Assembly: GCF_004217445.1 (NCBI RefSeq)
Contig: NZ_SHKX01000012.1
Coordinates: 62,001-126,000 of the forward strand
DNA: 64,000 nucleotides
Direction of reading: 5' to 3'
DNA from: Fluviicoccus keumensis
GTDB taxonomy: Bacteria > Pseudomonadota > Gammaproteobacteria > Pseudomonadales > Moraxellaceae
In this document: piece after piece, positions 1-8,035 of the stretch
Position numbering within the stretch: position 1 is the stretch's first letter
Layout of the letters: each line of letters opens with the position of its first letter
The notes under the pieces: generated by a model
Told to the model about the DNA's origin: nothing
What the model saw: only the letters and a program-made list of their open reading frames with translations
Database searches by the model: none
Program-made: the position numbers and the translations under genes

Positions 1-859
1 GACCGACCAGTTCCTGATTGCTGTCATGCCGTGTTCCGGCCATGCCGTCCGCCACCACGGCGGACAAAAGCGACTCGATCGCGCCGAGCATGGCGATGGT
101 AAAGGCGGGCCCCATCAGTTCTACAATGCGTGAAAGAGTGATATCCGGCAAATGGAATTCCGGCAGTCCGCGTGGAATGCCGCCAAAGGCACTGCCGATG
201 GTGGCGACTCCGGGAAACTGGAAGATCGCCTGCAGGATAGTGGCGGTCGCCAGCGCCAGCAGCGGCCCGGGAATGCGGGAAATCGCCGGGAGTCGGGGTG
301 TCAGGACGACAATCACCAGGCTCAGCAGCCCCAGCAAGGTGGTTGCCTGGTGTAGTTCCGGTAAAACCTGCAGTAGATGCCACAATTTCTGGTGAAAGTG
401 GTCGCCGTGAACGGCAGGCAATCCGAAGAAGTCCTTCCACTGCCCAACCCAGATGATCACCGCGATTCCGGCGGTAAAGCCGACAATCACCGGATTGGGG
501 ATGAACTTGATGATGCCGCCCATGCGCGCCAGGCCCAGCAGCAACAGCATGATCCCCGCCATGAGGGTGGCGATCTGCAGGCCGTCAATGCCGTATTTGG
601 CGGTGATTCCGGCAAGAATCACAATGAACGCGCCGGTCGGTCCGGATATCTGTACACGGCTGCCGCCGAACAGGGAGGTCATCAGTCCTGCGACAATCGC
701 GGTATAAAGTCCCTGCTCCGGCTTGGCGCCCGAGGCAATAGAGAAAGCCATGGCCAGCGGCAGCGCCACCACCCCGACGACCATCCCGGCAATGAGGTTA
801 TTGAGCCAATGGGCCCGTCCCAGCATGCCGGCTTTCCGTGCTTCTTCGATAACGATCAT
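1..859 (-). CDS. SulP-family anion (sulfate/bicarbonate) transporter, C-terminal part cut off by the window
   Basis: Reading leftward from an ATG at 859, the frame stays open to the window edge and gives about 286 residues of a multi-spanning membrane protein. It shows the SulP signature region: an early hydrophobic helix, then the stretch containing PLAMAFSIASGA, a GLYTAIVAG helix, and the conserved GGSRVQISGPTGAF segment near residues 65-80. Further along there is a TIAMLGAIESLLSAVVADGM helix and a GTRHDSNQEL motif, both typical of SLC26/SulP proteins. The family moves sulfate, bicarbonate or dicarboxylates across the inner membrane; the substrate cannot be told from this part. The STAS domain expected at the C-terminus lies outside the window. 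The gene follows mnmC in the same direction after 45 bp. Confidence 0.9.
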   Translation of the reverse strand, partial: MIVIEEARKAGMLGRAHWLNNLIAGMVVGVVALPLAMAFSIASGAKPEQGLYTAIVAGLMTSLFGGSRVQISGPTGAFIVILAGITAKYGIDGLQIATLMAGIMLLLLGLARMGGIIKFIPNPVIVGFTAGIAVIIWVGQWKDFFGLPAVHGDHFHQKLWHLLQVLPELHQATTLLGLLSLVIVVLTPRLPAISRIPGPLLALATATILQAIFQFPGVATIGSAFGGIPRGLPEFHLPDITLSRIVELMGPAFTIAMLGAIESLLSAVVADGMAGTRHDSNQELVG

Positions 860-904
860 GAGGGACCGCCCGGTTTGTCAAAAGTCAATTATAGCGCTGC
901 GGGC

Positions 905-2800
905 TTAGGGCTTTGCCGGTTTTTCCCGACGTTGCTCACGCTGCCTGAAACGCGCGGGATGCAGGCTTTTCAATACCCGGTCCGGAACCGGGAAAGGCTC
1001 GTCATTCAGCTCGGCGGCCAGAATTTCGGCGCCCAACGGGGCATAACAGAATCCTTTGGAACCGTGACCGATGCTGACGTACAGTCCGGCGAGCGGTGAG
1101 TCCGGCCCGTCGGCCAGTGGTCCGATCAGAGGCAGGTAGTCCCGGCTTTGCGTACGATAGGATGCCCGCCCGGTCCAGCAATCCACCGGAGGTAGCGCCG
1201 CGCCCAGGCCCGGCACAAAATTGTCCAGCAGGGCCCGGTTGTGCAGATGATCCTCTTCGCGGATATTCGTCCGGTCGTCGTTGGGAATAAAGGAAGCACC
1301 CAGACAATGCCGCCCGTGGAACGCCGGGGTGAGATAGCCGCCGTAAGAGAGGACCTTGCGCAGGGCCGCCAACCCCGGTGTAGAGGGCGTCAGCGCGATT
1401 TGTCCGCGTACGGGGTAAACCGGCAAATTGTGTGCAAATCCGAAGCGACGGGCGTCCAGGGCATTGGCCAGAATCACGCAGTCGGTCTCGGGCAGCGGCG
1501 AGTCGTCGGAGAGCCGGGCGACCCATTCCCCGGCGGCGGTTTGCGTGAGATCCGCAATTTCAGTCCGCCAGCGGCAGCTGATGTTCGGGTCATCCAGCCA
1601 GTAGCGATACAATGCTTCCGGGTGCAGGAAACCGGCATCCGGAAAATGCAGGCATTCCGTATCAATACGGACCCCGGCCAGCTGTGAGGCCTCTGCCGCA
1701 GATACTTTCTCGACCAGTTGCGGATGCCAGGGGTGGCCCGCCAGTTTCTCGCCCTCGCGCGCTTGGTTTCCGGACAGCAGCCACAACAATCCGGTGGGGT
1801 TCCAGACGCCGGGCAATGACCGGACCTGATCCAGCAACCACAGGTAACCTTGCTGCTGGAAATGCCACACCGACAGGTGCGCCGGCGCCAGCTTGGGGTA
1901 AATGATGGCTGCGGGATTCCCCGAGGCGGCGGAGCCGGGACCGTCGGCCTTGTCCGCCAGAGTCACCTGCCAGCCGCGTCGGGCCATTGCCCGCGCACAG
2001 CTGATGCCGGCAATACCGGCACCCACAACCAGAACGCGCCTTTTGCCCTGGTTTGCCGGCGGACGTTCATAGCCAGTCAGCGGCGGTGGGGCGCCGGCGG
2101 CCTGACGCTGCGCCACCAGCATTTCCCGTTTACGCCCGAACCCCTTGGCGCGCACAGCCTGATAGCCGCTTTCATTTAATGCCCTTCGCACTGCCCCGGC
2201 GCTGGTATACGTGGCCGCTGTCGCGTCTGCCGCTCCCAACCGCCCCAGATGGGCCAACAGGTCCAACTGCCATAGCGCCGGGTTGAGGCCGGGAGAAAAT
2301 CCGTCCAGGAACCATGCGTTCACCCTGGCGTTCAGGTCGGGAAGCAATTCAAGCGCATTCCCGAACAGCAAGGTCAGGGTGATGCGGGCCTCCGGAAAAA
2401 CCAGGCGATGCCATCCGGAGGTCAGGCGGGGATAGCGCGCCAGCAGGGCGGCTGCCTGGTCCGCCAGCTCGGGCCAGAGTGACAGGGCGCGCGTCAGGTC
2501 CGGTATCGTCAGCGGATGCAGCTCGGTGGAAATGAAGTGCAGCCAGGCATCCGCCGGTGCGGTTTCCAGCCACAAGCGCCAGGTAGCCAGAAAGTTGAGG
2601 CCTGTGCCAAAACCGGTTTCGGCAATGGTGAACGACGAATGCGCCGGCAAGGCGGCAAAGCGCTCCGGCAAGCGATTGCCCGCCAGGAAGACATGACGCT
2701 TTTCCGCCAGGCCGTCGTCCACGGAAAAATAGATGTCGCCAAACTGGCGCGAGAATGGAAGGCCTTCGCGCCATTCGATATCAGCGGGGGTGATTACCAT
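905..2800 (-). CDS. mnmC: Bifunctional tRNA mnm5U34 synthase MnmC (FAD oxidoreductase and methyltransferase)
   Basis: 631 residues, close to the usual 650-670 of fused MnmC. The N-terminal methyltransferase half carries the SAM-binding GFGTGLNFL at residues 63-71 and the DGFSP motif at 166-170. The C-terminal half starts with a dinucleotide fold, VVGAGIAG at about 258-265, and continues as a DAO-type FAD oxidoreductase. In the family the FAD domain removes the carboxymethyl group from cmnm5U34 and the other domain methylates the product to mnm5U34 in tRNAs for Glu, Lys, Gln, Leu and Arg. The start overlaps the end of the upstream coiled-coil gene by 7 bp, so the two are probably co-translated. 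The same wobble base is thiolated with help from the Tus proteins encoded at 20.4-21.7 kb. Confidence 0.95.
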   Translation of the reverse strand: MVITPADIEWREGLPFSRQFGDIYFSVDDGLAEKRHVFLAGNRLPERFAALPAHSSFTIAETGFGTGLNFLATWRLWLETAPADAWLHFISTELHPLTIPDLTRALSLWPELADQAAALLARYPRLTSGWHRLVFPEARITLTLLFGNALELLPDLNARVNAWFLDGFSPGLNPALWQLDLLAHLGRLGAADATAATYTSAGAVRRALNESGYQAVRAKGFGRKREMLVAQRQAAGAPPPLTGYERPPANQGKRRVLVVGAGIAGISCARAMARRGWQVTLADKADGPGSAASGNPAAIIYPKLAPAHLSVWHFQQQGYLWLLDQVRSLPGVWNPTGLLWLLSGNQAREGEKLAGHPWHPQLVEKVSAAEASQLAGVRIDTECLHFPDAGFLHPEALYRYWLDDPNISCRWRTEIADLTQTAAGEWVARLSDDSPLPETDCVILANALDARRFGFAHNLPVYPVRGQIALTPSTPGLAALRKVLSYGGYLTPAFHGRHCLGASFIPNDDRTNIREEDHLHNRALLDNFVPGLGAALPPVDCWTGRASYRTQSRDYLPLIGPLADGPDSPLAGLYVSIGHGSKGFCYAPLGAEILAAELNDEPFPVPDRVLKSLHPARFRQREQRREKPAKP

Positions 2801-3276
2801 GTGGACTTGCGCGACCTCCGGGCTGCGGATCCGGACAGGAACCAGCCCAGCAGCACCCCGGCAATGACGGCGAGCGCGCCGCTGCGGATGTTCTCGGCGC
2901 TACGGTCTTCCTGGAGCAGTTTGACCTGCTGTGTCAGGTTTTCGTTTTGCATCGCCAGCACCTGGTTGCGGCTAAGCAGCTCCTGGTTGGCCTGATCCAG
3001 CTTGCGCGCATTGGCCAGCAGGTCATGTTCCGCCCGCTGGGCGGGGCTGAGGCTGCCATCGATCAGGATGTTGCCCTTTTGGAGCACCGGCGGCGCTACC
3101 GGCGGTGCAGCAATCTCGGATGCTTTCACCAAAACAGCGGGCGGCTTGGCGTCAGCCGTAGGCGCAGAGACCAGTGTGGCCGCGACCGCAGGAGCCGCGG
3201 GTGGCGCTTCCGTCGTCGGAGCGGCCTGCAGTTGGCCGGACAGCAGGGCTATCAGCAACGGCAGGCCGCCTTTCAT
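2794..3276 (-). CDS. Small envelope protein: signal sequence, coiled coil, C-terminal membrane anchor; function unknown
   Basis: 160 residues. Residues 1-18 look like a cleavable signal peptide ending in QLQAA. Residues 19-65 are rich in Ala, Pro and Thr, a likely disordered linker. Residues 75-125 form a heptad-rich, charged region with NQEL, NQVLAMQNENL and QQVKLLQEDR, a probable coiled coil. A single membrane segment, about residues 131-148, is followed by a basic tail (RRSRKS). The coiled-coil-plus-anchor layout resembles the C-terminal half of YgiM-type proteins, but there is no SH3 domain. ATGA overlap with yciI upstream and overlap with mnmC downstream put it in one operon with both. 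No function is assigned. Confidence 0.7.
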   Translation of the reverse strand: MKGGLPLLIALLSGQLQAAPTTEAPPAAPAVAATLVSAPTADAKPPAVLVKASEIAAPPVAPPVLQKGNILIDGSLSPAQRAEHDLLANARKLDQANQELLSRNQVLAMQNENLTQQVKLLQEDRSAENIRSGALAVIAGVLLGWFLSGSAARRSRKSTW

Positions 3277-3572
3277 GGCAGCGTCTTCCGGAATGGCTTC
3301 ACGACAACCCGGCTGTAAACGCCGGTCAGATGATACGGATCCGCTTCCGCCCAGGCGGTTGCGGCCTCCAGCGAGTCAAATTCGACGATGACCAGACTGC
3401 CGGTGAAACCGGCTTCACCCGGATCGTTGCTGTCGATGGCGGGATGAGGTCCGGCCAGCAGCAACCGTCCCTCGGCCTGCAGGGCCTTCAGACGGTCCAG
3501 ATGCGCCGGTCGCGCCGCCAGGCGCTTTTCCAGGGAGCCGGGCACATCCTCGGCGATAATGGCGTACCACAT
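3273..3572 (-). CDS. yciI: YciI family protein
   Basis: 99 residues, the usual length for YciI. It begins MWYAIIAEDVPGSLEKR and keeps the family's paired histidine and aspartate region (PAHLDRLKAL, then the GPHPAIDSND turn) and a late DPYHLTGVY motif. YciI proteins have a dimeric ferredoxin-like fold with a putative His/Asp active site; a general physiological role is not established. The stop of yciB and this ATG are directly adjacent (TGAATG), and the gene overlaps the next one by 4 bp, so all are read from one message. A yciB-yciI pairing is common in gammaproteobacteria. Confidence 0.9.
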   Translation of the reverse strand: MWYAIIAEDVPGSLEKRLAARPAHLDRLKALQAEGRLLLAGPHPAIDSNDPGEAGFTGSLVIVEFDSLEAATAWAEADPYHLTGVYSRVVVKPFRKTLP

Positions 3573-4109
3573 TCAGGTCTTCTCCTCATTTTTCAGATAT
3601 CGCGACAACAACATCAGTTGGCCGATCAGGAAGGCGATGGTGAAACCCAAGCTGCCCAGCACCTTGAAGTCCACCCAGTAAGCGGGATAGTGAAACGCTA
3701 CCCACGCATTCAGCCCTCCCATCACCGCAAAGAACGCCACCCAGGCCAGATTCAGCCTGTTCCACAGCGAATCCGGCATTTCCAGGGCCTGTTCCAGCAT
3801 GGCCTTGGCCAGCGGCTTGCGTCCGGCCAGCTGGCTGCCCAGGAAGACCAGGGCGAAAACCCAATTGATGACCGGCGCTTTCCACTTCAGCCAGGTTTCG
3901 TCATGCAGCAGCAGGGTAATCGAACTGAACGCGATGGTGGCGATCAAGGTAAACCACTGACCCTTTTCGAGTTTGCGGGCCATCAGGAAAATGCCGGCAT
4001 AAACCACGACCGAACTGATGATCAGCGCGGCGGCGGCGGTATATATGCCATATAAATGGTACGCGCCAAAAAAAACAAACAGGGGGATAAAATCGAGAAA
4101 CGCTTTCAT
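3573..4109 (-). CDS. yciB: Inner membrane septation-type protein YciB (IspZ family)
   Basis: 178 residues from the ATG at 4109, against 179 in E. coli. A longer frame runs upstream, but the family starts with MKAFLDFIPL, so the internal ATG is chosen. Five or six hydrophobic segments are visible, beginning FIPLFVFFGAYHLYGIYTA, with the family's WLKWKAPVINW motif in the middle and ending in a short KNEEKT tail. In enterobacteria YciB interacts with cell envelope and division proteins; loss affects membrane properties and septation. First gene of the leftward run yciB-yciI-coiled-coil-mnmC. It is divergent from the PHP-domain gene, with only 64 bp between the two starts, so both promoters must lie there or inside the coding ends. 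Confidence 0.93.
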   Translation of the reverse strand: MKAFLDFIPLFVFFGAYHLYGIYTAAAALIISSVVVYAGIFLMARKLEKGQWFTLIATIAFSSITLLLHDETWLKWKAPVINWVFALVFLGSQLAGRKPLAKAMLEQALEMPDSLWNRLNLAWVAFFAVMGGLNAWVAFHYPAYWVDFKVLGSLGFTIAFLIGQLMLLSRYLKNEEKT

Positions 4110-4173
4110 AAAATGGGCAGTGGCGGGGGTTTCTGTTAAAGTGCCGATGTTAAACCCCTTTCTACTGTCTGTC

Positions 4174-5007
4174 ATGCCAGCGATTGATCTTCACAGCCAC
4201 AGCCTGTATTCCGATGGCAGCCTTTCTCCTTCCGACTTGTTCGGGTTGGCCGCCCAACGCGGTGTGGAAATGTTGGCCCTGACCGACCACGACAGTATTG
4301 CCGGGCTGGAGGAAGCGCGCCTGGCTTCCGAAGCCGCCGGTATCAGGCTGATTGAAGGTGTCGAGATTTCGGTCATGTGGGGAAAAACGCTGCTGCATGT
4401 GCTGGGCTTGAATATCGATGCCCGCCAGGTGCTGTTGCAGGACCGTCTGCGTCTCCAGGCGGAGGCCCGGGGCCTTCGCGCCCGCCTCATCGCCGACCGC
4501 TTGGCGGCGCTGGGTCAGGGGGATTGCTGGGAATATGTGCTGGCGGATGCCGATGGCGACGCGGACAGGGTGGGGCGCACCCATTTTGCCCGCTATCTGC
4601 TGGATACCGGACGGGTGCGTAACCTGCAGCAGGCCTTCAACAAATTCCTGGCGGAAGGCAAGCCCGCCGCCGTGCCGATTCCGTGGATCAGCCTGCCTGA
4701 AGCCATCCAGTGGATTACGGAAGCCGGAGGCGTGCCGGTACTGGCGCATCCTTCACGCTATGGCTTGTCCCAAACCCGGCTGCGCGCCTTGCTCCAGGAA
4801 TTCCGGGCATTGGGGGGCGTCGGCATGGAGGTCAGCAGCGGCGCCGAACGCCCCAATGTCGTCCAGCAGCTGGCGGCATTAGCCCAACGCTTTGAGCTTC
4901 GCGCTTCCCAAGGCAGCGATTATCATGGGGCGCACATGCCCTGGCTGAAACTGGGAGTTTTTCCGGAACTTCCGAAAGCATGTGTGCCTGTCTGGGAATT
5001 GTTTTGA
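4174..5007 (+). CDS. rnm: PHP-domain phosphoesterase, YciV/RNase AM type
   Basis: 277 residues from the ATG at 4174 (E. coli YciV has about 290). The N-terminus DLHSHSLYSDGSLSP carries the first PHP metal motif (HxH), followed by LTDHDSIAG with Asp and His ligands, EGVEISVMW, a late AHPSRYGLS and a C-terminal GSDYHGAHMP. Together these give the complete trinuclear metal site of the family. In E. coli this enzyme trims the 5' ends of ribosomal RNAs and degrades short oligonucleotides; PHP relatives also hydrolyse 3',5'-bisphosphonucleotides, so the exact substrate is inferred. An upstream in-frame ATG at 4147 exists, but it would add a stretch the family lacks. yciO follows after 43 bp. Confidence 0.88.
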   Translation: MPAIDLHSHSLYSDGSLSPSDLFGLAAQRGVEMLALTDHDSIAGLEEARLASEAAGIRLIEGVEISVMWGKTLLHVLGLNIDARQVLLQDRLRLQAEARGLRARLIADRLAALGQGDCWEYVLADADGDADRVGRTHFARYLLDTGRVRNLQQAFNKFLAEGKPAAVPIPWISLPEAIQWITEAGGVPVLAHPSRYGLSQTRLRALLQEFRALGGVGMEVSSGAERPNVVQQLAALAQRFELRASQGSDYHGAHMPWLKLGVFPELPKACVPVWELF

Positions 5008-5050
5008 TCTTTTGAGGATCTGTCCGTCATGGCGGTCAGAATAGTTAATC

Positions 5051-5674
5051 ATGAGCCAGTATTTTCATATTCACCCCGAAAATCCGCAGCCGCGATTGTT
5101 GAAACAGGCCGCTGCGATTGTCCGTAACGGTGGCGTTATTGCCTATCCGACAGACTCCGCTTATGCGCTGGGTTGCCATCTTGGCGACAAGGACGCCTTG
5201 CAGCGCATCATTCGCCTTCGTCAGTTGGATGAAAAGCATCATTTCACGCTGATGTGCCGCGATCTTTCCGAAATCGCCACGTATGCCAAGGTGGACAACG
5301 CCACGTACCGGTTACTGAAGGCGCATACGCCAGGTGCTTATACCTTCATTCTGGCCGCCAGCGGCGAAGTCCCGAAACGGTTGATGCACCCCAAGCGCAA
5401 GACCATCGGCCTGCGCGTGCCGGAGCACGCGATCTGCCAAGGGCTGCTTGCGGAATTGAACGAGCCGCTGTTGACCACGACGCTGCAGTTGCCCGGCGCT
5501 ACCGAGCCGCTGTACGACCCCGAGGAAATCCATGAATCCCTGGGCAAGCAGTTGGAGCTGGTGATCAATGGCGGTTTTGGGGCCATGGTCTCGACAACGA
5601 TGGTTGACTTATCCGACCCTGACGGCGTGAAAGTGCTTCGTGTCGGAGCTGGTGATACCTCGCCATTTGACTGA
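5051..5674 (+). CDS. yciO: YciO/TsaC/Sua5-family protein (threonylcarbamoyl-AMP synthase-like)
   Basis: 207 residues, matching YciO (206 in E. coli). The SUA5/YrdC signature is present: an early GGVIAYPTDSAYALG, RLRQLDEKHHFTLMCRDL, HTPGAYTFIL, and KRKTIGLRVPEH in the nucleotide-binding face. The true t6A enzyme TsaC/Sua5 makes threonylcarbamoyl-AMP for tRNA A37. YciO is its paralogue and its in vivo role is less clear, so the name is a family assignment. The gene follows the PHP gene as in many gammaproteobacteria. No recognisable terminator follows; instead the next 300 bp hold a candidate small RNA. Confidence 0.88.
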   Translation: MSQYFHIHPENPQPRLLKQAAAIVRNGGVIAYPTDSAYALGCHLGDKDALQRIIRLRQLDEKHHFTLMCRDLSEIATYAKVDNATYRLLKAHTPGAYTFILAASGEVPKRLMHPKRKTIGLRVPEHAICQGLLAELNEPLLTTTLQLPGATEPLYDPEEIHESLGKQLELVINGGFGAMVSTTMVDLSDPDGVKVLRVGAGDTSPFD

Positions 5675-5731
5675 TCCCGCCAGTTTCTGACCATAATGTT
5701 AAAAAGATGTTCATTGAACGGATTTAGGGTC

Positions 5732-5761
5732 TTGCGTTTACAGTTTGAGTGCAGATATTAT
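5732..5761 (+). promoter_or_regulatory. Sigma-70 promoter for the candidate small RNA
   Basis: TTGCGT at 5732-5737 and TATTAT at 5756-5761 are separated by 18 bp, a plausible sigma-70 pair lying 58 bp past the yciO stop. Transcription would begin near 5768 and run into the strong terminator at 5853-5881. Identified by eye. Confidence 0.5.
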
Positions 5762-5767
5762 CTGCAT

Positions 5768-5881
5768 GTGACTTTACTTATCATGGAGTTAAGTGAAGTC
5801 GGACGCCTAGGGTTGGGTGTCTCTCCTTGTTGATGGTGGTAACTTGTTATACAGGCAGACCGAACTGGTCTGCCTTTTTTT
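5768..5881 (+). ncRNA. Candidate small RNA, about 110 nt, family not recognised
   Basis: The 300 bp between yciO and trpS contain a promoter-like element ending at 5761, about 85 bp without a convincing gene, then an ideal intrinsic terminator. That arrangement is typical of a free-standing small RNA. The only ORF inside, from an ATG at 5783, would encode 16 residues without a good ribosome binding site. The interior contains GTCGGAC and GGTTGGGTGTCTCTCC, which could form additional stems, but I do not match it to any known family. There is no run of Trp codons, so a trpS attenuator is unlikely. It could also be a long leader of trpS cut by the terminator. Confidence 0.45.
5853..5881 (+). terminator. 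Rho-independent terminator of the candidate small RNA
   Basis: A perfect 9-bp stem (AGGCAGACC at 5853-5861 with GGTCTGCCT at 5867-5875), a GAACT loop and a run of seven T. It lies more than 175 bp after yciO and about 95 bp before trpS. Confidence 0.85.
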
Positions 5882-5930
5882 ATTTGACTGACTGTTGATC
5901 AAGCCGTTCTTTTTTGGCCCTGTCCGCCGT

Positions 5931-5936
5931 TATAAT
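5931..5936 (+). promoter_or_regulatory. Probable -10 element for trpS
   Basis: An exact TATAAT sits 39 bp before the trpS start; the -35 region (around 5907-5912, TTCTTT) is poor. It lies downstream of the small-RNA terminator, so it would give trpS-scpA-scpB-rluB its own promoter. Confidence 0.4.
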
Positions 5937-5974
5937 CCCAAGAATTTAATTTTCATCATGTTTTCCGGAAAATC

Positions 5975-7189
5975 ATGAGCGTTGTTTCTTCTTCCTCGCG
6001 CGTGCTCTCGGGCATGCGGCCAACCGGCCGGTTGCACCTCGGGCATTACCATGGCGTTCTCAAAAACTGGGTCAACCTCCAGTACGAACATGACTGCTTC
6101 TTTTTCGTGGCTGACTGGCATGCCCTGACTACGACCTATGAAGATCCCCGTGTGATCCAGGAGAGCGTCTACGGCATGGTGGTGGACTGGCTGGCGGCGG
6201 GCGTCAATCCGAAAGCGGCGACCATTTTCGTCCAGTCGCGCATGCCCCAGCACGCCGAGCTGCATCTGCTCCTGTCGATGATGACGCCGTTGGGCTGGCT
6301 GGAACGCGTCCCGACCTACAAGGACCAGCAGGAAAAGCTGCGGGAAAAGGACCTGGCAACCTATGGCTTCCTCGGTTATCCCCTCCTTCAGAGCGCCGAC
6401 ATCCTGCTGTATCGCGCCGGTCATGTGCCGGTCGGCGCCGATCAGGTTTCCCATATCGAACTGACGCGCGAAGTCGCCCGCCGTTTCAATCACCTTTATG
6501 GCCGGGAGCCCGGCTTTGAGGAGTTGGTGGAAGCCGGCATCGCCAAGATGGGCAAGAAGGCGGCCAAGGTCTATGTGGATCTGCGTCGTCGCTATCAGGA
6601 AAGCGGTGATGAAGAGGCGCTGGCCACGGCCCGCGCGTTGGTGCAGGACCAGCAGAACATCACGCTGGGGGATAAGGAGCGTCTGTTGGGCTCGCTGGAA
6701 GGCAGCGGCAAGATTATCCTGCCCGAACCGCAACCCTTGCTGACGCCCGCGTCCAAGATGCCGGGCCTGGACGGGCAGAAGATGTCCAAATCCTACGGCA
6801 ACACCATTTCCTTGCGCGAAGAGCCGGACAGCGTTGACCAGAAGATTCGTCGCATGCCGACCGACCCCCAGCGCATACGTCGCACCGATGCCGGTAATCC
6901 GGACATATGCCCGGTCTGGCAGCTGCATACGGTCTATTCCGATGACGCTACCCGGCAATGGGTGCAGCAGGGCTGCCGTTCCGCCGGGATCGGTTGTCTG
7001 GAGTGCAAGAAGCCGGTGATTGACGCCGTCAATGCCGAGCTGGCTCCGATGCGTATCCGCATGCGCGAATACGAAGAGCAGCCCGAATTGATCCGCAGCA
7101 TCCTTGCCGAGGGAGCGGAAAAGGCGCGGGATGTGGCCGAAGACACCCTGCGCGATGTGCGTGACGCCATGGGGCTGGGGTATCGGTAA
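5975..7189 (+). CDS. trpS: Tryptophanyl-tRNA synthetase
   Basis: 404 residues. A class I aminoacyl-tRNA synthetase that charges tRNA-Trp. The HIGH-type motif appears as GRLHLGHYHGVL near residue 20 and the KMSKS loop as QKMSKSYGN near residue 270. The tryptophan-binding core (PLLQSADILLYRAGHVPVGADQ) lies between them. The protein is about 70 residues longer than E. coli TrpS (334). The extra length is a charged stretch, about residues 180-245, between the core and KMSKS, a form also found in Pseudomonas-type enzymes. The start at 5975 is supported by a GGA box just upstream. The gene ends 3 bp before scpA, so trpS-scpA-scpB-rluB is read as one unit. Confidence 0.96.
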   Translation: MSVVSSSSRVLSGMRPTGRLHLGHYHGVLKNWVNLQYEHDCFFFVADWHALTTTYEDPRVIQESVYGMVVDWLAAGVNPKAATIFVQSRMPQHAELHLLLSMMTPLGWLERVPTYKDQQEKLREKDLATYGFLGYPLLQSADILLYRAGHVPVGADQVSHIELTREVARRFNHLYGREPGFEELVEAGIAKMGKKAAKVYVDLRRRYQESGDEEALATARALVQDQQNITLGDKERLLGSLEGSGKIILPEPQPLLTPASKMPGLDGQKMSKSYGNTISLREEPDSVDQKIRRMPTDPQRIRRTDAGNPDICPVWQLHTVYSDDATRQWVQQGCRSAGIGCLECKKPVIDAVNAELAPMRIRMREYEEQPELIRSILAEGAEKARDVAEDTLRDVRDAMGLGYR

Positions 7190-7192
7190 CTC

Positions 7193-8035
7193 ATGGCGAA
7201 TGGCGTCGACTCTCCGGGCGACCTGACAGCGGAATCCGATTCCGATGTCGTGGCGCGTGTTTACGGAGAGGCCCTGACGGAGTTGCCCGAGGATCTCTAC
7301 ATTCCGCCCGATGCGCTGGCGGTGGTGCTGGAGGCCTTCGAGGGACCGCTGGACTTGTTGTTGTACCTGATCCGCAAGCAAAACCTGGATATTCTGGATA
7401 TCCCGATTTCGCGGATTACCGACCAGTATCTGGCCTACATCGACCTGATGCAGGTGTTGTCCGTGGATCTGGCGGCGGAGTATCTGCTGATGGCGGCGCT
7501 GCTGGCGGAAATCAAGTCGCGCATGCTGTTGCCCAAGCCAGCCTTGTCCGGCGATGAAGAAGATGATCCGCGCGCCGAGCTGGTCCGCCGATTGCAGGAA
7601 TATGAACGTTTCAAGCAGGCGGCCGAAGATCTGGACGCCTTGCCGCTGGAGGGGCGCGATATCTTTGCGGCGCTGGCGGATGCGCCGCTGAATATCGTCG
7701 TTTCCGAGGAGCCGGTTTTCGGCGACCTGCCGGGATTGCTGGACGCCATGCGCGATATCCTGCGCCGCGCCGACCTGCGCCAGAGCCATGTGATCGCTTC
7801 CGAAGGCTTGACCCTGGAACAGCGGCTGCGGGAAGTGATAGAGCGTCTTCAGGATGACACGCTGGTGGTGTTTCATGAGCTCTTTTCCCGGCAGGAAGGT
7901 CGCATGGGGGTGGTCGTTACCTTCATGGCGATCCTGGAGTTGCTGAAGCAGAAGATGATTTCGTTGGTGCAGGAATCCGTGTTCGCACCGATTTATGTCC
8001 GGCGGCAGGAGCCGGGGGAGTCGGCATGGGCCTAG
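7193..8035 (+). CDS. scpA: Segregation and condensation protein A (kleisin)
   Basis: 280 residues. ScpA is the kleisin subunit that bridges SMC heads and works with ScpB in chromosome compaction and segregation. The diagnostic N-terminal region is present after a 45-residue acidic lead: EAFEGPLDLLLYLIRKQNLDILDI, then SVDLAAEYLLMAALLAEIKSRMLLP. The C-terminal winged-helix part contains VVTFMAILELLKQKMISLVQ. It overlaps scpB by 10 bp and follows trpS by 3 bp. No smc gene is in the window. The acidic N-terminal extension (residues 1-45) is longer than in Bacillus ScpA, as is usual in gammaproteobacteria. Confidence 0.95.
   Translation: MANGVDSPGDLTAESDSDVVARVYGEALTELPEDLYIPPDALAVVLEAFEGPLDLLLYLIRKQNLDILDIPISRITDQYLAYIDLMQVLSVDLAAEYLLMAALLAEIKSRMLLPKPALSGDEEDDPRAELVRRLQEYERFKQAAEDLDALPLEGRDIFAALADAPLNIVVSEEPVFGDLPGLLDAMRDILRRADLRQSHVIASEGLTLEQRLREVIERLQDDTLVVFHELFSRQEGRMGVVVTFMAILELLKQKMISLVQESVFAPIYVRRQEPGESAWA

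Noticed and set aside
5675..5974. Trp attenuator or T-box leader for trpS
   Set aside because: No short ORF with clustered Trp codons, and T-boxes are not expected in proteobacteria. The terminator is better explained as the end of a separate RNA.
5930..7876. Open frame of 648 codons antisense to trpS and scpA
   Set aside because: Shadow of two certain genes, with repetitive Gln/His-rich translation.
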